The position numbers were made by a program, and so were the translations under genes. Under the pieces are notes generated by a model. The model had not been told where the DNA came from and ran no database searches. It saw only the letters and a list, made by a program, of their open reading frames with translations. Source: Deferribacteres bacterium (GTDB lineage Bacteria; Nitrospirota; Thermodesulfovibrionia; UBA6902). From it: a DNA stretch of 6,108 nucleotides. Numbering within the stretch: the stretch's first letter is position 1; every line of letters starts with the position of its first letter. The stretch is from positions 1 through 6,108 of the forward strand of contig JAUVPO010000120.1 of the NCBI GenBank assembly GCA_030598625.1, in the 5' to 3' direction. Positions 5,859-6,108 of the stretch are shown here, in pieces.

Positions 5859-5985
5859 AAAATATGCACAACCCGTTAAAGCCAAGCCCTTTGTAGATAG
5901 AGAGGACAGAGAGCAAAGTGTCTTAGTAGAGAAGTAACGTGACCGAGCTGCTAAAGAATATGCCTTTGGTTAGTTCGGTTTTTTT
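5859..5985 (+). ncRNA. Structured leader RNA ending in a terminator (candidate attenuator, riboswitch or sRNA)
   Basis: Between the promoter and the sensor gene lies a non-coding stretch of about 127 bases, less AT-rich than its upstream flank. CGTTA (5874-5878) can pair with TAACG (5935-5939) to close a multi-branch region. AGGACA (5903-5908) can pair with TGTCTT (5919-5924), and alternatively CTTTG (5889-5893) with CAAAG (5914-5918). The last two are mutually exclusive, because CAAAG forms part of the loop of the hairpin. A strong terminator follows directly (5942-5985). No open reading frame with a ribosome binding site, and so no obvious leader peptide, is seen. I compared it from memory with c-di-GMP-I and -II, cobalamin, SAM and ykkC consensus elements and found no convincing match. 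It could instead be an independent small RNA. Pairings were worked out by eye, not by energy calculation. Confidence 0.5.
5942..5985 (+). terminator. Strong intrinsic terminator upstream of the sensor gene
   Basis: The left arm 5942-5956 (ACCGAGCTGCTAAAG) pairs with the right arm 5964-5979 over about 15 base pairs, with three G-U pairs and one bulged base. The loop AATATGC has 7 bases. Seven T residues (5979-5985) follow immediately. It lies 30 bases before the GTG start and after a promoter on the same strand, so it would stop the sensor transcript unless it is prevented from folding. Confidence 0.88.
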
Positions 5986-6004
5986 GTTCATGGTCTAAAA
6001 TAAT

Positions 6005-6030
6005 AGGAGAAACCTGTGAGAAACAGGTTT
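6005..6030 (+). promoter_or_regulatory. Ribosome binding site and start-codon hairpin of the sensor gene
   Basis: AGGAG (6005-6009) lies 6 bases before GTG 6016 and decides that start. A perfect 7-bp inverted repeat, AAACCTG (6010-6016) and CAGGTTT (6024-6030), has a 7-base loop and places the GTG at the stem-loop junction. Folding would hinder initiation. Confidence 0.6.
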
Positions 6031-6108
6031 AAATTCAGTAGCATCAGAGCACGCCTCACTTTCTGGTTCTTCATTATAGCCATTCTTCCGCTGATCATGG
6101 TCAATATC
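6016..6108 (+). CDS. N-terminus of a membrane sensor protein (3' partial)
   Basis: Thirty-one codons run from GTG 6016 to the window end. A basic, short cytoplasmic lead (MRNRFKFSSIRARLT) is followed by a hydrophobic helix of about 18 residues (WFFIIAILPLIMVNI and beyond). The 'SIRARLTFWF...ILPL' pattern is typical of the first membrane segment of sensor histidine kinases, chemoreceptors and GGDEF proteins. The output domain lies outside the window, so the class is open. The start is supported by AGGAG at 6-base spacing. The gene stands behind its own promoter, a structured leader and a terminator, and its start codon is in a hairpin, so its expression is probably tightly controlled. Confidence 0.72.
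   Translation, partial: MRNRFKFSSIRARLTFWFFIIAILPLIMVNI

Noticed and set aside
5859..5985. c-di-GMP-I (GEMM) riboswitch
   Set aside because: GCACA and GCAAAG look tempting, but the conserved GGGCAAACC and GGACGCAAAGC blocks and the tetraloop receptor are not found in the right order.

Overview
The window reads as a piece of bacterial chromosome of moderate GC (roughly 40-45% by eye), with short intergenic gaps, clear Shine-Dalgarno sites and intrinsic terminators. The gene set is a DUF2064-type glycosyltransferase tail, a YajD-like HNH nuclease, a stand-alone CBS-pair protein, a rubrerythrin-like diiron protein, a Kef-type antiporter, a receiver/Lon chimera and a membrane sensor. This would suit an anaerobic or microaerophilic Gram-negative such as a Desulfobacterota or Nitrospirota member. 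That placement is inference from gene content and no marker gene fixes it. No insertion sequence, CRISPR array, tRNA or rRNA was seen.

Layout. Positions 1-170 hold the 3' end of a glycosyltransferase gene. Next, with its own promoter, comes a small HNH nuclease gene (249-590). A strong bidirectional terminator (620-655) separates it from a convergent CBS-domain gene (683-1117, minus strand). A gene-free stretch of about 470 bases with short repeats then leads to a ferritin-like diiron gene (1590-2114). A large CPA2/Kef-type cation:proton antiporter gene with an RCK (TrkA-N/TrkA-C) module follows (2177-4180). It has no visible ribosome binding site and may be leaderless. Convergent to it lies the most unusual gene (4218-5354, minus strand). 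It encodes a Lon-like protein with a complete response-regulator receiver domain inserted in the ATPase module and with no lid or protease domain. Its Walker A, Walker B and arginine-finger positions are degenerate. An AT-rich gene-free stretch (about 5360-5820) carries its promoter. The window ends with a promoter, a structured leader RNA ending in a strong intrinsic terminator, and the first 31 codons of a membrane sensor-like gene (6016 onward) whose start codon lies in a perfect hairpin.

How the genes may work together. There is no long operon: most genes appear to be single transcription units, and only the diiron and antiporter genes might be cotranscribed. The common theme is signalling and stress: adenylate sensing (CBS), peroxide or iron handling (diiron protein), K+/H+ homeostasis (Kef), a phosphorylatable Lon-like protein, and a membrane sensor under attenuation control. 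The two points most worth following are the receiver/pseudo-Lon protein and the attenuator-type leader at 5859-5985, which I could not match to a riboswitch class I know.
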